Positions 54,731 to 63,082 of a stretch of 64,000 bases of DNA are shown piece by piece. The notes beneath the pieces were generated by a model. It was not told the origin of the DNA. It made no database searches and worked only from the letters and a program-made list of their open reading frames with translations. The number at the start of each line of letters is the position of its first letter. Within the stretch, counting starts at the first letter, position 1. A program made the position numbers and the translations under genes. Source of the stretch: Gemmatimonadaceae bacterium (GTDB taxonomy: Bacteria > Gemmatimonadota > Gemmatimonadetes > Gemmatimonadales > Gemmatimonadaceae); contig JAUQWM010000065.1 in NCBI GenBank assembly GCA_030835125.1, positions 54,779-118,778 on the forward strand, in the 5' to 3' direction.

Positions 54731-55798
54731 TCACATCGGGCCGGACCGGCGGCTCGCCAGGGCCTCCACGATGGCGCGGGCCATGTCGGGCAGCGAGGAC
54801 ACGGCATCGGCGCCGGCCGCATGGAGCGCCGCCCTGGGCATTCCATAAACGGTCGATGTCGCCTGGTCCTGCACGATGCCGTAGGCGCCGGTGCCGCGCA
54901 GCAGGCGAAGCCCCTCGGCGCCGTCCCTTCCCATGCCCGTCAGCACCACTCCGACGGCAGCGGCACCGAACGCCTCCATCACGGCGGCAAACAGCACGTC
55001 GGCGCTGGGCCGGACGCCGAGCCGCGGGGCGCCATCGCGCACCTCGAGGCACGGCGTCCTGCCTGACGAGAGTGCGAGATGGCGGCCGCCGGGCGCGATG
55101 TACACGCGGTTGGCGAGCAGCGGCTCGCCGTGGCGCGCCTCGGACACCGGCAGCGCCGACCGACGGTCGAGGCGTTCGGCCAGGCTTCCGGTGAAGCCGG
55201 CGGGCATGTGCTGGGCGACCAGCACGGCGGCCTCGAGGTCGGGCGGGAGCGCCGGAACCAGCTCGGCCAGCGCCCGGGGGCCACCCGTCGAGGCGGCGAT
55301 CGCGACGACGCGCGTGGCGGGCCTGGCCGGGGCGGTGGCGCGCTGCCGCGCGGTGAGCGGGCGCGCGAGCATGCCGGTCGCCGCGAGGTTCACGCGAAGC
55401 GCCCCGCGCAGGGCGCCGAGCAGGCGCTCGCGCAACGGGGCCGCCTCGAGTCCCTCGTCAGGCACGGGCTTCCGGACGAAGTCCACCGCGCCGAGTTCCA
55501 GCGCGCGCAGGGTGAGGTCCCCGCCGCGCGGATCCTCCATCGCCGTGAGCACGACGACGGGACGTGGCGTCTCGCTCATCAGGTAGCCCAGGACCTGGAG
55601 GCCGTCGAGGCCCGGCATCTGGATGTCGAGCGTGACGAGGTCCGGCGCGAGCGCGTGCACCTTGCGGATGGCCTCGAGGCCGTCGGTGGCCTCGCCGGCG
55701 ACGCGGAATTCGCCGCTCGCCTCGAGCAGGTCCGCCAGGACCCGCCTGACGAGGGCGCTGTCGTCGACGACGAGGACGGAGGGGCGCTCAGAGGTCAC
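54731..55798 (-). CDS. cheB: Chemotaxis response regulator / protein-glutamate methylesterase CheB
   Basis: 355 aa from GTG 55798. A receiver domain (1-120) with the acidic pair in VVDDSALVRRVL, phospho-acceptor in LDIQMPGLDGL, T in VLTAME, and K in FVRKPVPDEG. It is followed by the methylesterase domain with Ser in AIAASTGGPRAL, His in AQHMPAGFTGSL and Asp in LTGMGRDGAEGL. It removes methyl groups from receptors and deamidates glutamines. It overlaps cheD by 11 bases. The receptor methyltransferase CheR is not in the window. Confidence 0.95.
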   Translation of the reverse strand: MTSERPSVLVVDDSALVRRVLADLLEASGEFRVAGEATDGLEAIRKVHALAPDLVTLDIQMPGLDGLQVLGYLMSETPRPVVVLTAMEDPRGGDLTLRALELGAVDFVRKPVPDEGLEAAPLRERLLGALRGALRVNLAATGMLARPLTARQRATAPARPATRVVAIAASTGGPRALAELVPALPPDLEAAVLVAQHMPAGFTGSLAERLDRRSALPVSEARHGEPLLANRVYIAPGGRHLALSSGRTPCLEVRDGAPRLGVRPSADVLFAAVMEAFGAAAVGVVLTGMGRDGAEGLRLLRGTGAYGIVQDQATSTVYGMPRAALHAAGADAVSSLPDMARAIVEALASRRSGPM

Positions 55799-56288
55799 GG
55801 TTGCCTCCCGCCAGCGACCGGACGCGCACGGTGCCGGTCGCCGCCTCGACCCGCACGCTCCGCCCGAACTCGCCACCCACGTCCTCCGCCACCACCAGCA
55901 CGCCGGCGCGCTTCAGCGCGGCCCGCGTCGCGTCGACGTTGCGCTGGCCCATGTTGATGCCTGACGAGAGCAGCGCCGCGAACATCCGCGCCCCGCCCGC
56001 CAGCTTGGCGACGATCCGGCCGCGCGCGCCGTGGCGGCGCATCTCCTCCAGCAGCAGCGGCACGACGGTGTCGGCGTACTTGGCCGGGTGGATGGACGTG
56101 GGACCGGTGCCGACCGCCGGCAGGAGGATGTGGGCCAGCCCGGCGATGCCGGTGGTCCGGTCGTGGAGCACCAGCGCGACGCAGGAGCCCAGTCCGGCGG
56201 TCACCAGCACGCTGTCGCCGGCCGCGACCGCGAAGTCGGCGATCTCCACGACCACCTCGGGCGGGCTGGCCACGGCGGTCGCGTTCAT
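55788..56288 (-). CDS. cheD: Chemoreceptor glutamine deamidase CheD
   Basis: 166 aa from ATG 56288. The active-site motif is LVTAGLGSCVALVLHDRTTGIAGLAHILLP (Cys near 36, His near 52), with Thr/Gly-rich NMGQRNVDATRAAL near the C-terminus. It deamidates receptor glutamines. It overlaps the stop of the DUF4388 gene upstream as ATGA, physically joining the Mgl-type and Che-type halves of the cluster. Confidence 0.93.
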   Translation of the reverse strand: MNATAVASPPEVVVEIADFAVAAGDSVLVTAGLGSCVALVLHDRTTGIAGLAHILLPAVGTGPTSIHPAKYADTVVPLLLEEMRRHGARGRIVAKLAGGARMFAALLSSGINMGQRNVDATRAALKRAGVLVVAEDVGGEFGRSVRVEAATGTVRVRSLAGGNRDL

Positions 56289-57901
56289 GCGAGGCGCTTC
56301 GCCATCTCGAGGTTGTTCCTGGCCATGGGGTTGTCGGGCGCCAGCGTCAGCGACCGTTCCCAACACCGGACCGCCTCGTCCCGCTCCCGCCGCCGGTAGC
56401 GGATGTTCCCCAGCTTCAACCAGACGTCCCCGCCGAGGTTCCCGTCGGAACGGACCGCGCGGAGGTAGCACTCGAGCGCATCCTCGTACCGGCCCGCTCG
56501 ATAGTGGAGGTCACCGGCGTTCTTGTGCGCCGGCGCCAGCGAAGGGTCCTCGGTGGTGGCGCGATCCGCCGAAAGGGCCGCCTCGTCATACCGCCCACGG
56601 CGCTCGAGCACGACCGCCAGGTTGTTGTGGAGGACTGCCGCCCGCGGATGCGCGGCCACGCCGTCCTCGAGCAGCATCACCGCGCGATCGAGGTCGCCGC
56701 GCAGCGCCGCCACCAGCCCGGCATAGTGATACCAGACCGCGGGCCGCTGGTCCGTCGCCCAGAGCGTGGCACACGCCTCGAGATGCGCCGCGGCCGCCTC
56801 GCTGTCGCCGCCCCGCAAGGTCAGCACCGCCTGCGCGAGGCGGACCGCCGGATCCCGCGGACGCACCGCAGCCGCGTCGACCAGCGCGACGCGCGCCTCG
56901 TCGATCCGCCCGGCGCGCTCGAGCGCGCAGGCGAGGTTCACGTGAGCGGCGGACAACCCGCCCGGGCGCGTTGCGCAACCGCGGAAGGTGCGGATCGCAT
57001 CCTCGAGGTTCCCCTGCCGCAGCGCGATCAACCCGAGGTGGAACTCGGCGTGGACGTCGCCGCCGCGGAGGTCCGCCACCCGTTTGAACTCGCGCTGCGC
57101 TTCCTCGAACATGCCGGTCCGGTAGAACGCGACTCCCAGGTTGCGGTGCTCGGCGACGCGGGACTCGGTGGCGACGGTGTCCGGGCCGCGGCTCCGCCCG
57201 AGCCGGCGCAGGAACCCCGCCGTCGCGAGGCCGAACAGCGCCTTCCCCACCTCGAACTCGTCGAGCCCCGACTCCTCCACGATCGCGGTGACGTCGCGCC
57301 GCCCGTCGATGAGCGGGATGATCGTCTCCTGTTCCGGCGTCACCTCCACGTCGCTCTCGGCGAGGTGATCGCGATCGAGCGAGAAGACGATGTCGAGGCT
57401 CGGGATCTTCTTCTCGATCAGGCTCCATTCATCCACGCGCCGCGCCCCCTCGAGCAGCAGCGACTCGGGGCTGATGGACACCGTGACGTCCTGCGCGTCG
57501 GGACGGACGTCGGCCTCGAACGTGAACGTCCCCTGCGACCAGGTGAACAGGAAGTAGACCGCTTCCTCGATCTGGTGCTTGAGGTATTCGTGCAGTTGCT
57601 CACGACGGATGTAGCCGGCGGACACGAGCAGGTCGCCGATCCGCTTCTGCGGATGGGTGGTTTGTTCGGCGATCGCGGCCTCGAGCGCCGCCGGCGAGAC
57701 GAGGCCGTGCTTGACGAGGATGTCGCCGAGCCGGTCGCGCCGGTTGACGATCGCGGCATGGGCGATGCGTCCGTGCTCGAAGTGGATGGTGCCGAACTGC
57801 TGCCGGTGCGACACCGACAGGCATCCGGTCTTCTTCCCCATGGCGAGGAGCTGGAGGACGTCGGGAAGGCTCGCTTCGCGCAGGCTGCCACGGATGGCCA
57901 T
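56285..57901 (-). CDS. DUF4388 domain protein with TPR repeats (1)
   Basis: 538 aa from ATG 57901, sharing one base with the AAA-protein stop (TAATG). DUF4388 is N-terminal (MAIRGSLREASLPDVLQLLAM...TGCLSVSHRQQFGTIHFEHGRIAHA). Next is a GspE-N-like or general helix-turn region (RLGDILVKHGLVSPAALEAAI...KRIGDLLVSAGYIRREQL), then a winged-helix-like segment (LIDGRRDVTAIVEESGLDEFEVGKALFGL). About seven TPRs fill residues 250-538. DUF4388 occurs in PatA/PixG-type signalling proteins. Homologous to the protein at 61952-63082. Confidence 0.8.
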   Translation of the reverse strand: MAIRGSLREASLPDVLQLLAMGKKTGCLSVSHRQQFGTIHFEHGRIAHAAIVNRRDRLGDILVKHGLVSPAALEAAIAEQTTHPQKRIGDLLVSAGYIRREQLHEYLKHQIEEAVYFLFTWSQGTFTFEADVRPDAQDVTVSISPESLLLEGARRVDEWSLIEKKIPSLDIVFSLDRDHLAESDVEVTPEQETIIPLIDGRRDVTAIVEESGLDEFEVGKALFGLATAGFLRRLGRSRGPDTVATESRVAEHRNLGVAFYRTGMFEEAQREFKRVADLRGGDVHAEFHLGLIALRQGNLEDAIRTFRGCATRPGGLSAAHVNLACALERAGRIDEARVALVDAAAVRPRDPAVRLAQAVLTLRGGDSEAAAAHLEACATLWATDQRPAVWYHYAGLVAALRGDLDRAVMLLEDGVAAHPRAAVLHNNLAVVLERRGRYDEAALSADRATTEDPSLAPAHKNAGDLHYRAGRYEDALECYLRAVRSDGNLGGDVWLKLGNIRYRRRERDEAVRCWERSLTLAPDNPMARNNLEMAKRLA

Positions 57902-59691
57902 TAGCGCGGGTCCTCGATGACGCGGCCGTCCATCGACGGCCACTCGCTGACGACCTTCTCGGGATCGAGGAAGAAGGCGTCGCCGGTCGCCGCCGGCTGG
58001 AGGAAGGTGGCGCGGGCCGGCTCGGGTTCCCCCATGTCGTCGAACCAGGCGTCGATCGTCGGTGCCGCGGCCTCGTCGCCCAGCGGCACCGGCGTGTAGC
58101 GCGCGACGGCCTCGGCCTCGGAGACGCGGCCTATCTCGACGACCAGTCCCGCCTCGAAGCGCGACTGGAGCCGGCTCGCCACGGCCGCCAGCCGCTGTGG
58201 CGGCACGTCGGCGGTGAGGACCACCTGCCGCCCGCCGTCGACGAACGTGTTGAACAGGTGGAAGAACTCGTCCTGCAGCCGATCGCTGCCGGCGAGGAAC
58301 TGGACGTTGTCGACGATGAGCGCGTCCGCGGCGCGATACCGCATGCGCCACCGCTCCAGCTCCCCGGTGCGCATCGCCTCGATCAGCTCATCGCCCAGCG
58401 CGGCCGCGTCCACGACCGCCACGGTCCAGGCGCCATCGCGCGCCACGAGCGCATTCGCGATCGCGTGGGCGAGGTGCGTCTTCCCCGAGGACGGCGGTCC
58501 ATGCAGGAAGAGCGGGTTGTAGCGCGACCCGGGGAGGGCGATGACCTCACCCGCGGCGCGGAGCGCCAGCTGGTTGCGCGCGCCCGGCGAGAGGTTGTCG
58601 ATCGTCAGGTGGTCGGCCGCCGCCGGGGGCGGGTCGTAGGCCGCGAGCGCGCGCATCACGATCGCCCGCGCCTCGTCCACGCGCTGGGGATCGCGGAAGA
58701 CGGACACGCCGGCGAGCCGCGGGTCGAGGCGCGCCGCTTCCTGCTCGAGGTCCCGCAACTGCGTCACCGCGCCCGCGAACCGGGCCTCCACGGCGTCGAG
58801 GTCGGGCGGCTCGTTCCCGTCGAGGAACGGCTCGAGGGCGTCGGTGCGATAGCCCTCGCCGGCCCAGCGCGCGACCGTGGCGGCGAGGCGGACGCGCCAC
58901 TGCTCCATGGACGACGCCACGACGGCGGTCACTTCATTGAGGAAGCTCTCGAACTCGTCAGGCGCCGGCGGCCGTTCGTCCAGCGCCTGGGCGAGGAGGA
59001 CCCGCGCGATCCCGGCGGCCGGCGTCCCCGGCTCGAGAGCGCGCTGCGCCACCAGCCGGTTGAACAGCCCAAGGAGTTCGCGGACGTTGGCGACCTCGTG
59101 GCGGGACAGTTCGTCGAGCGCGGCGTCGTCCAGGTCCACCACGCGGATGGAGCGCCACAGGTGGAGGATGCCGAGCCGCGTGTCGAGGTCGGGGGCGGCG
59201 ATGTCGGCGATCAGCCCGCCGGACATGCGGCTCAGCAGGCGCTGGTCGAGGCCATCGAGGTCGGCCGGTGGCCGGTCGCTGGCGAGCACCACCTGGTGAC
59301 CGCGGGCCTGCGCGTGGTCGATCAGGCGCAGCAGTTCGGCCTGCGCCTCGGCGTGCCCCTCGAGGAATTGCACGTCGTCGAGGAGCAGCAGGCGGATGGA
59401 CTCCCACTCCCGTCGCCAGGCGTTGAGGTCGCCGCGGCCGGCCGCCGCTTCCAGCTGCTCCGCGTACTCGCCCGCCTCGCGATACCCGGCAACGAGGCCG
59501 GGGTCGACCTGGGTCGCGTGGAACCCGAGGGCGGCGAGAAGGTGGGTCTTCCCCAGTCCCGACTCGGCATAGAGGAACAGCGGGTGATACGCCTGCCCGG
59601 GCGCCTCGGCGACGGCGCGCGCGGCGGAGACGGCGAGCCGGTTGGAGGGCCCTGCCACGAAGGTGTCGAACCGGAAGCGGCCGTCGAGCAT
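57901..59691 (-). CDS. Tandem DnaA-like AAA protein (two modules, no DNA-binding domain)
   Basis: 596 aa. Two copies of the DnaA/Hda AAA core. Module 1 (about 5-240): FRFDTFVAGPSNRLAVSAAR, Walker A AESGLGKTH (42-50), Walker B LLLLDDVQFLEG (101-112) and sensor-1-like VVLASDRPP. Module 2 (about 355-560): LTIDNLSPGARNQLALRAA, Walker A GPPSSGKTH (about 398-406), Walker B ALIVDNVQFLAG, and VVLTADVPP. In module 2 the second acidic residue of Walker B is Asn, so it may bind but not hydrolyse ATP. There is no domain IV helix-turn-helix, so it is not an initiator. A helical linker (EQWRVRLAATVARWAGEGYR) separates the modules. Confidence 0.82.
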   Translation of the reverse strand: MLDGRFRFDTFVAGPSNRLAVSAARAVAEAPGQAYHPLFLYAESGLGKTHLLAALGFHATQVDPGLVAGYREAGEYAEQLEAAAGRGDLNAWRREWESIRLLLLDDVQFLEGHAEAQAELLRLIDHAQARGHQVVLASDRPPADLDGLDQRLLSRMSGGLIADIAAPDLDTRLGILHLWRSIRVVDLDDAALDELSRHEVANVRELLGLFNRLVAQRALEPGTPAAGIARVLLAQALDERPPAPDEFESFLNEVTAVVASSMEQWRVRLAATVARWAGEGYRTDALEPFLDGNEPPDLDAVEARFAGAVTQLRDLEQEAARLDPRLAGVSVFRDPQRVDEARAIVMRALAAYDPPPAAADHLTIDNLSPGARNQLALRAAGEVIALPGSRYNPLFLHGPPSSGKTHLAHAIANALVARDGAWTVAVVDAAALGDELIEAMRTGELERWRMRYRAADALIVDNVQFLAGSDRLQDEFFHLFNTFVDGGRQVVLTADVPPQRLAAVASRLQSRFEAGLVVEIGRVSEAEAVARYTPVPLGDEAAAPTIDAWFDDMGEPEPARATFLQPAATGDAFFLDPEKVVSEWPSMDGRVIEDPR

Positions 59692-59694
59692 TGC

Positions 59695-60306
59695 CTAACG
59701 TATCACCGTGGCGGGGGTCGCGAGCCGGCGGAGCACGAGCTCGGAGACGCGGCGCAGGGTCTCGAACACGCCGCGCCCGCCGAGCGCGTCGGCGGCGAAG
59801 GTCGGGACGGCGCGGAAGTTCAGCAGGGCGTCCAGCTCGTCGGGGGACGCGACGAGGTCCGGTGGCAGGTCCTGCTTGTTGTACTGCAGGACCAGCGGGA
59901 CGTCCCTCACGTCGACCCCCTGCTCCGCCAGCGCCTCATGCAGGTCGCGATAGCTCTCGACGTTCTCCTCGGCCTGGCGCCGCTGCGAGTCGGCGACGAA
60001 CACCACCCCGTCGGCGCCCTGCAGCACCAGCCGCCGGGTGGACCGGTAGTAGACCTGCCCGGGCACCGTGTAGAGCTGGAAGCGCGTGGTGAAGCCGGAG
60101 ATCGCCCCGAGGTCGATCGGGAGGAAGTCGAAGAACAGCGTGCGGTCGCCATGCGTCGCCAGCGACATCATCTCCCCGCGGCGCGCGGCGGGCACGCGAC
60201 GATGGATGTACTGGAGGTTGGACGTCTTCCCGGAGCGTCCCGGCCCGTAGTACACGATCTTGCACGTGATCTCCCGGGAAGCGTAGTTGACGACCGGCAC
60301 GGTCAC
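59695..60306 (-). CDS. mglA: MglA-type small Ras-like GTPase
   Basis: 203 aa from GTG 60306. P-loop YYGPGRSGKTSNL near 19-31, then the MglA-specific DFLPIDLGAISGFTTRFQLYTVPGQVYY near 60-87 (PGQ replacing DxxG), GADGVVFVADSQ and QYNKQDLP for guanine recognition. In Myxococcus MglA sets the leading pole and is opposed by MglB Roadblock GAP. Here three Roadblock genes are immediately upstream, overlapping. It sits three bases before the tandem AAA gene and ends on CGT-TAG of the octamer word. Confidence 0.93.
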   Translation of the reverse strand: MTVPVVNYASREITCKIVYYGPGRSGKTSNLQYIHRRVPAARRGEMMSLATHGDRTLFFDFLPIDLGAISGFTTRFQLYTVPGQVYYRSTRRLVLQGADGVVFVADSQRRQAEENVESYRDLHEALAEQGVDVRDVPLVLQYNKQDLPPDLVASPDELDALLNFRAVPTFAADALGGRGVFETLRRVSELVLRRLATPATVIR

Positions 60307-60767
60307 GCCCTCCCGAAGAGCACGGCCAGGTTCCGGCCGAGGTCCCGCTCGAAGTCCCCGGTGAGCGGGCCGGTGGCGCGATCCTCGTCAGGCACCGTCG
60401 CCACCGCGCGCGCGAACGCGGCGAAGAAGTGCCGGACGACGCCGAGGGAGGTGCGGTCGTCGAACACCGCGAGCACCAGGACCGTGCCCGATCCGGCCGC
60501 CGCGGGCGCAAGGAACACCTGCTGGCCGCTGGCCCCGTGGTGCAGCGGGCCGAACGGCCGGCCGCCGACCTGCCGCCCCAGTTCCGACGCCGATGCGTGG
60601 ATGGCCGCCACCAGCGAGCACACCGCCATCACGTCGAGCGCGCGCGTGAAGCCGTGCTGCGCCAGGACGCGGCCGCTGGGCTCGAGCGCCACGGCCATGC
60701 CCACCCGCGCCTGGCGGACGAAGTCGGTGAGCGGGGCATCGAGCCAGGGCGCCACGGCGCGGGTCAT
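60303..60767 (-). CDS. Roadblock/LC7 domain protein (MglB-like) 1
   Basis: 154 aa from ATG 60767. A single Roadblock/LC7 fold: FVRQARVGMAVALEPSGRVLAQHGFTRALDVMAVCSLVAAIHASASELGRQVG is the sheet-helix core, followed by FGPLHHGASGQQVFLAP and a helix with AFARAV. The QHGF and HASASEL phrases fit MglB-like GAP proteins. It overlaps mglA by GTGA and the next Roadblock gene by ATGA, so it is the likely immediate MglA partner. Confidence 0.85.
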   Translation of the reverse strand: MTRAVAPWLDAPLTDFVRQARVGMAVALEPSGRVLAQHGFTRALDVMAVCSLVAAIHASASELGRQVGGRPFGPLHHGASGQQVFLAPAAAGSGTVLVLAVFDDRTSLGVVRHFFAAFARAVATVPDEDRATGPLTGDFERDLGRNLAVLFGRA

Positions 60768-61108
60768 GCCGACCTCACCGCGCGCTGGAGCGCCACGCGA
60801 ATGAGCCCCGCGCCCGCGTCCCGCTCGGCCAGCACGACCAGGGCGAGGTCGCCGCGGGCCGCCACGAACAGCCGGCCGCCGGTCGCGTCGAGGACGAGCT
60901 GGTGCGTGTCGCCGTAGCCGGCGGCGACGTTCGCCCGGCGCGTGCGCTGGAACAGCGCGGCGGCGAAGGCGGCCAGGGTATCCGCGTCCACCTCCACCGA
61001 CGCCACCGCCGCGGCCGCGAGGCCGTCGGACACGGTCGCCGCCACCGCCGCCCGCACGCCAGGCACGCGGGCCAGCACGCCTAACGTCTCCTGGAGGAGG
61101 GCGGTCAT
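60764..61108 (-). CDS. Roadblock/LC7 domain protein 2
   Basis: 114 aa from ATG 61108 (MTALLQETLGVLARVPGVRAAVAATVSDGL). Compact Roadblock/LC7 domain: alternating hydrophobic strands ASVEVDADTLAAFAAALFQRTRRAN and HQLVLDATGGRLFVAARGDLALVVLA. Short, with no extensions. It may heterodimerise with the neighbouring Roadblock protein. An in-frame ETLGVL uses the octamer-linked TTA codon at 61079-61086. It is flanked by four-base overlaps on both sides. Confidence 0.82.
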   Translation of the reverse strand: MTALLQETLGVLARVPGVRAAVAATVSDGLAAAAVASVEVDADTLAAFAAALFQRTRRANVAAGYGDTHQLVLDATGGRLFVAARGDLALVVLAERDAGAGLIRVALQRAVRSA

Positions 61109-61962
61109 GCCACCGCCCCCAGCCACGCATCGGCACGCTGCCGGGCCTGTCCGACCAGGCGCCTGACGAGTCCGACCTGGGTATCCCGGGCCGCCGCCAC
61201 CATGACCACGGCGCCGTCCGTCGCGGGCGACAACGCCACCGTGGCATGTTGCGCCTCGACCAGCAGCGATTCCCACCGTCCCAGCCCGAGGTGCTCGAGG
61301 GCGCGCGCCGCCTCGTCCGCCAGGCCCGCCAGGTGGGCGCCCACCTCGTCCGCCACCTCGTTCCCGCCGCCGTCCACGTACGCGCCCGCGAGCACGAGCC
61401 CATCGCGATCGAGCAACAACGCGGTCCGGTCACCATCGCCCAGCAGCGCCGCGAACAACGTCCGTGCGCCCTCGCCCGACGCGTGGCCCGGCCCGCTCGC
61501 GGGGGACGCCGCCGCCCCGGACGACGCGCGGTCGGGCGTCACGGGATGCCCGGCGCCGCGCAGCTCGGCGCGCAACCGACGCAGCGCCGTGGCCAGCCCA
61601 TCGTCCTGCGGGCTCCGCAGCAGCGCACGCGCCAGCAACTGCTCGGCCGCGGCGAGGTCCCGCCGGCGATACGCCAGGAAGCCGAGTCCCTTGAGTGATG
61701 CGTCATGCGTCGGGTCCAGTCGCAGCGCGAATTCCCATTCATCGCGCGCCTGGCGCTCGTCGCCCTGGTCCGCCAGCACGCGAGCAAAGGCATCGTGCGC
61801 GTCCGCCAGGTACGGATGCCGCCCGAGGCCGTCGAGCGCCACGCGGCGCGCTTCCTCGAGGCGGCCAAGCCGGCGCAGGGAATCCACCATCGGCAGGAAC
61901 GCCAGGCCGCCCGGATCCGCCGGGACCCCGCGGCCGGACGCCCGATCACGATCAGGCGCCAT
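61105..61962 (-). CDS. TPR-Roadblock/LC7 fusion protein
   Basis: 285 aa from 61962. Residues 25-140 are TPR-like (SLRRLGRLEEARRVALDGLGRHPY; DQGDERQARDEWEFALRLDP; AYRRRDLAAAEQLLARALLRSP). A Pro/Ser/Gly linker (about 145-170) leads to a Roadblock/LC7 domain (TLFAALLGDGDRTALLLDRDGLVLAGAYVDGGGNEVADEVGAHLAGLADEAARALEHLG). This fusion could recruit the Mgl GTPase to a TPR-bound partner. It overlaps DUF4388 gene 2 by 11 bases and Roadblock 2 by ATGA. Confidence 0.82.
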   Translation of the reverse strand: MAPDRDRASGRGVPADPGGLAFLPMVDSLRRLGRLEEARRVALDGLGRHPYLADAHDAFARVLADQGDERQARDEWEFALRLDPTHDASLKGLGFLAYRRRDLAAAEQLLARALLRSPQDDGLATALRRLRAELRGAGHPVTPDRASSGAAASPASGPGHASGEGARTLFAALLGDGDRTALLLDRDGLVLAGAYVDGGGNEVADEVGAHLAGLADEAARALEHLGLGRWESLLVEAQHATVALSPATDGAVVMVAAARDTQVGLVRRLVGQARQRADAWLGAVA

Positions 61963-63082
61963 CGCTGACCCCCGCCAGGACGTGCAGTCGCGTCGCGTGC
62001 TCGAGGGCTTCGCCGGCCTGCACCGCCAGTGCGCTGCGGGGCGAGACCGCCATGATGCGCTTCCACAGGCGGGTGGCCGCCGCCAGGTCGCCCCGGCGGA
62101 TCGCGAGCCGTGCCGCCACCATCATCCAGCCGGGCTCATCGCGCTCGAGTTCCAGCGCGCGACGCAGGCGTCGCTCGGCCTCGTCGAGGCGACCCAGCTC
62201 GAAGCACGCGAGACCCGCCAGCGCATGCGCCTCGGCGATCTCGGGGGCCTGCTGGAGGGCGCGCTCCGCGGCCGCCAGCGCATCCGCCGGGCGCCCGTCG
62301 CGATTGGCCTCGCGCGCGTCGGACACGTGCACGAGTGCATCCTCGGTGGACGCCACGGGAACCGTGACCAGCCTTACGACGCCGGTGGACAGCAGGCCGT
62401 ACACCACGCGGGCCGCGTCGAACTCGCCGATGCCGGTCAGGCCGGCGATCGCGCGCACGCTCGTCGTGCCATCGATCGCGGCGAGCACCTGCCATTCGTG
62501 CGGGCGCAGGTCGAGCGCGGCCGCCTGTGCATCGGTCGTGTCCGACAGCGCCGGCACCGCCTCGGGACCGGGCAGCAGGTCGGCCATCCGGGCCCACTCG
62601 TCGATGCGTCGCGCGGCTTCCATCAGCAGGGACTCGGCCGTCAGTCCCGCCTCGAACGGGACCGCACCCGCGTCAGGCGCTCCTTCGGCGAAGCTGAAGA
62701 ACCCCTCGCTCCACGACAGCAACTCGAAGACGACCGTCTCCACCTGCCGGCGCTCATGCTTCTCCAGCTCGCGCTGCGAGATCGCGCCGATGGCGACGAG
62801 GATGTCGCCAAGCCGGCGCGGCTCACCAGCCTGCGCCTGCACCGCCTGCGCCCGAGCGAGCTCCGCCGGCGTGATACGACCGGCCTGGAGCAGAACCTGA
62901 CCCAGGGGCAGCGACTCCTGGCGCATCCGCGCGCCCACCACCCGGCCATTGAGGAACTGGACGATGCCGTCGTTGTCCCGCAGCGAGGAACGGACGCGCA
63001 GGTGGCCCGTCTTCCGGCTCAGGTCGAGCAACTGGAAGACGTCGTGCACGCCCAGCTCGCGAAGGGGTCCCTCGATCGCCAT
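61952..63082 (-). CDS. DUF4388 domain protein with C-terminal helical repeats (2)
   Basis: 376 aa from ATG 63082, starting MAIEGPLRELGVHDVFQLLDLSRKTGHLRVRS with GIVQFLNGRVVGARM, as in the DUF4388 protein at 56285-57901. It shares the same middle layout (RRLGDILVAIGAISQRELEKHERRQVETVVFELL; LAAIDGTTSVRAIAGLTGIGEFDAARVVYGLL), then about three TPR-like units (ADALAAAERALQQAPEIAEAHAL, LDEAERRLRRALELERDEP). So the cluster has two paralogues of one architecture. Shares its first bases with the TPR stop (TGATG). Confidence 0.8.
   Translation of the reverse strand: MAIEGPLRELGVHDVFQLLDLSRKTGHLRVRSSLRDNDGIVQFLNGRVVGARMRQESLPLGQVLLQAGRITPAELARAQAVQAQAGEPRRLGDILVAIGAISQRELEKHERRQVETVVFELLSWSEGFFSFAEGAPDAGAVPFEAGLTAESLLMEAARRIDEWARMADLLPGPEAVPALSDTTDAQAAALDLRPHEWQVLAAIDGTTSVRAIAGLTGIGEFDAARVVYGLLSTGVVRLVTVPVASTEDALVHVSDAREANRDGRPADALAAAERALQQAPEIAEAHALAGLACFELGRLDEAERRLRRALELERDEPGWMMVAARLAIRRGDLAAATRLWKRIMAVSPRSALAVQAGEALEHATRLHVLAGVSDGA

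Noticed and set aside
58258..60804. Long plus-strand open frame of about 848 codons
   Set aside because: It is antisense to the tandem AAA and MglA genes. High G+C at third positions leaves few stops in the opposite strand. Translation is Arg/Glu/His-rich with no domain. The minus-strand frames have clear motifs.
60303..61436. Longer frame for Roadblock protein 1 (377 codons)
   Set aside because: The extra N-terminal part overlaps Roadblock 2 and the TPR-Roadblock fusion in another frame and is Arg/Gly-rich. The ATG at 60767 forms ATGA with the upstream stop.
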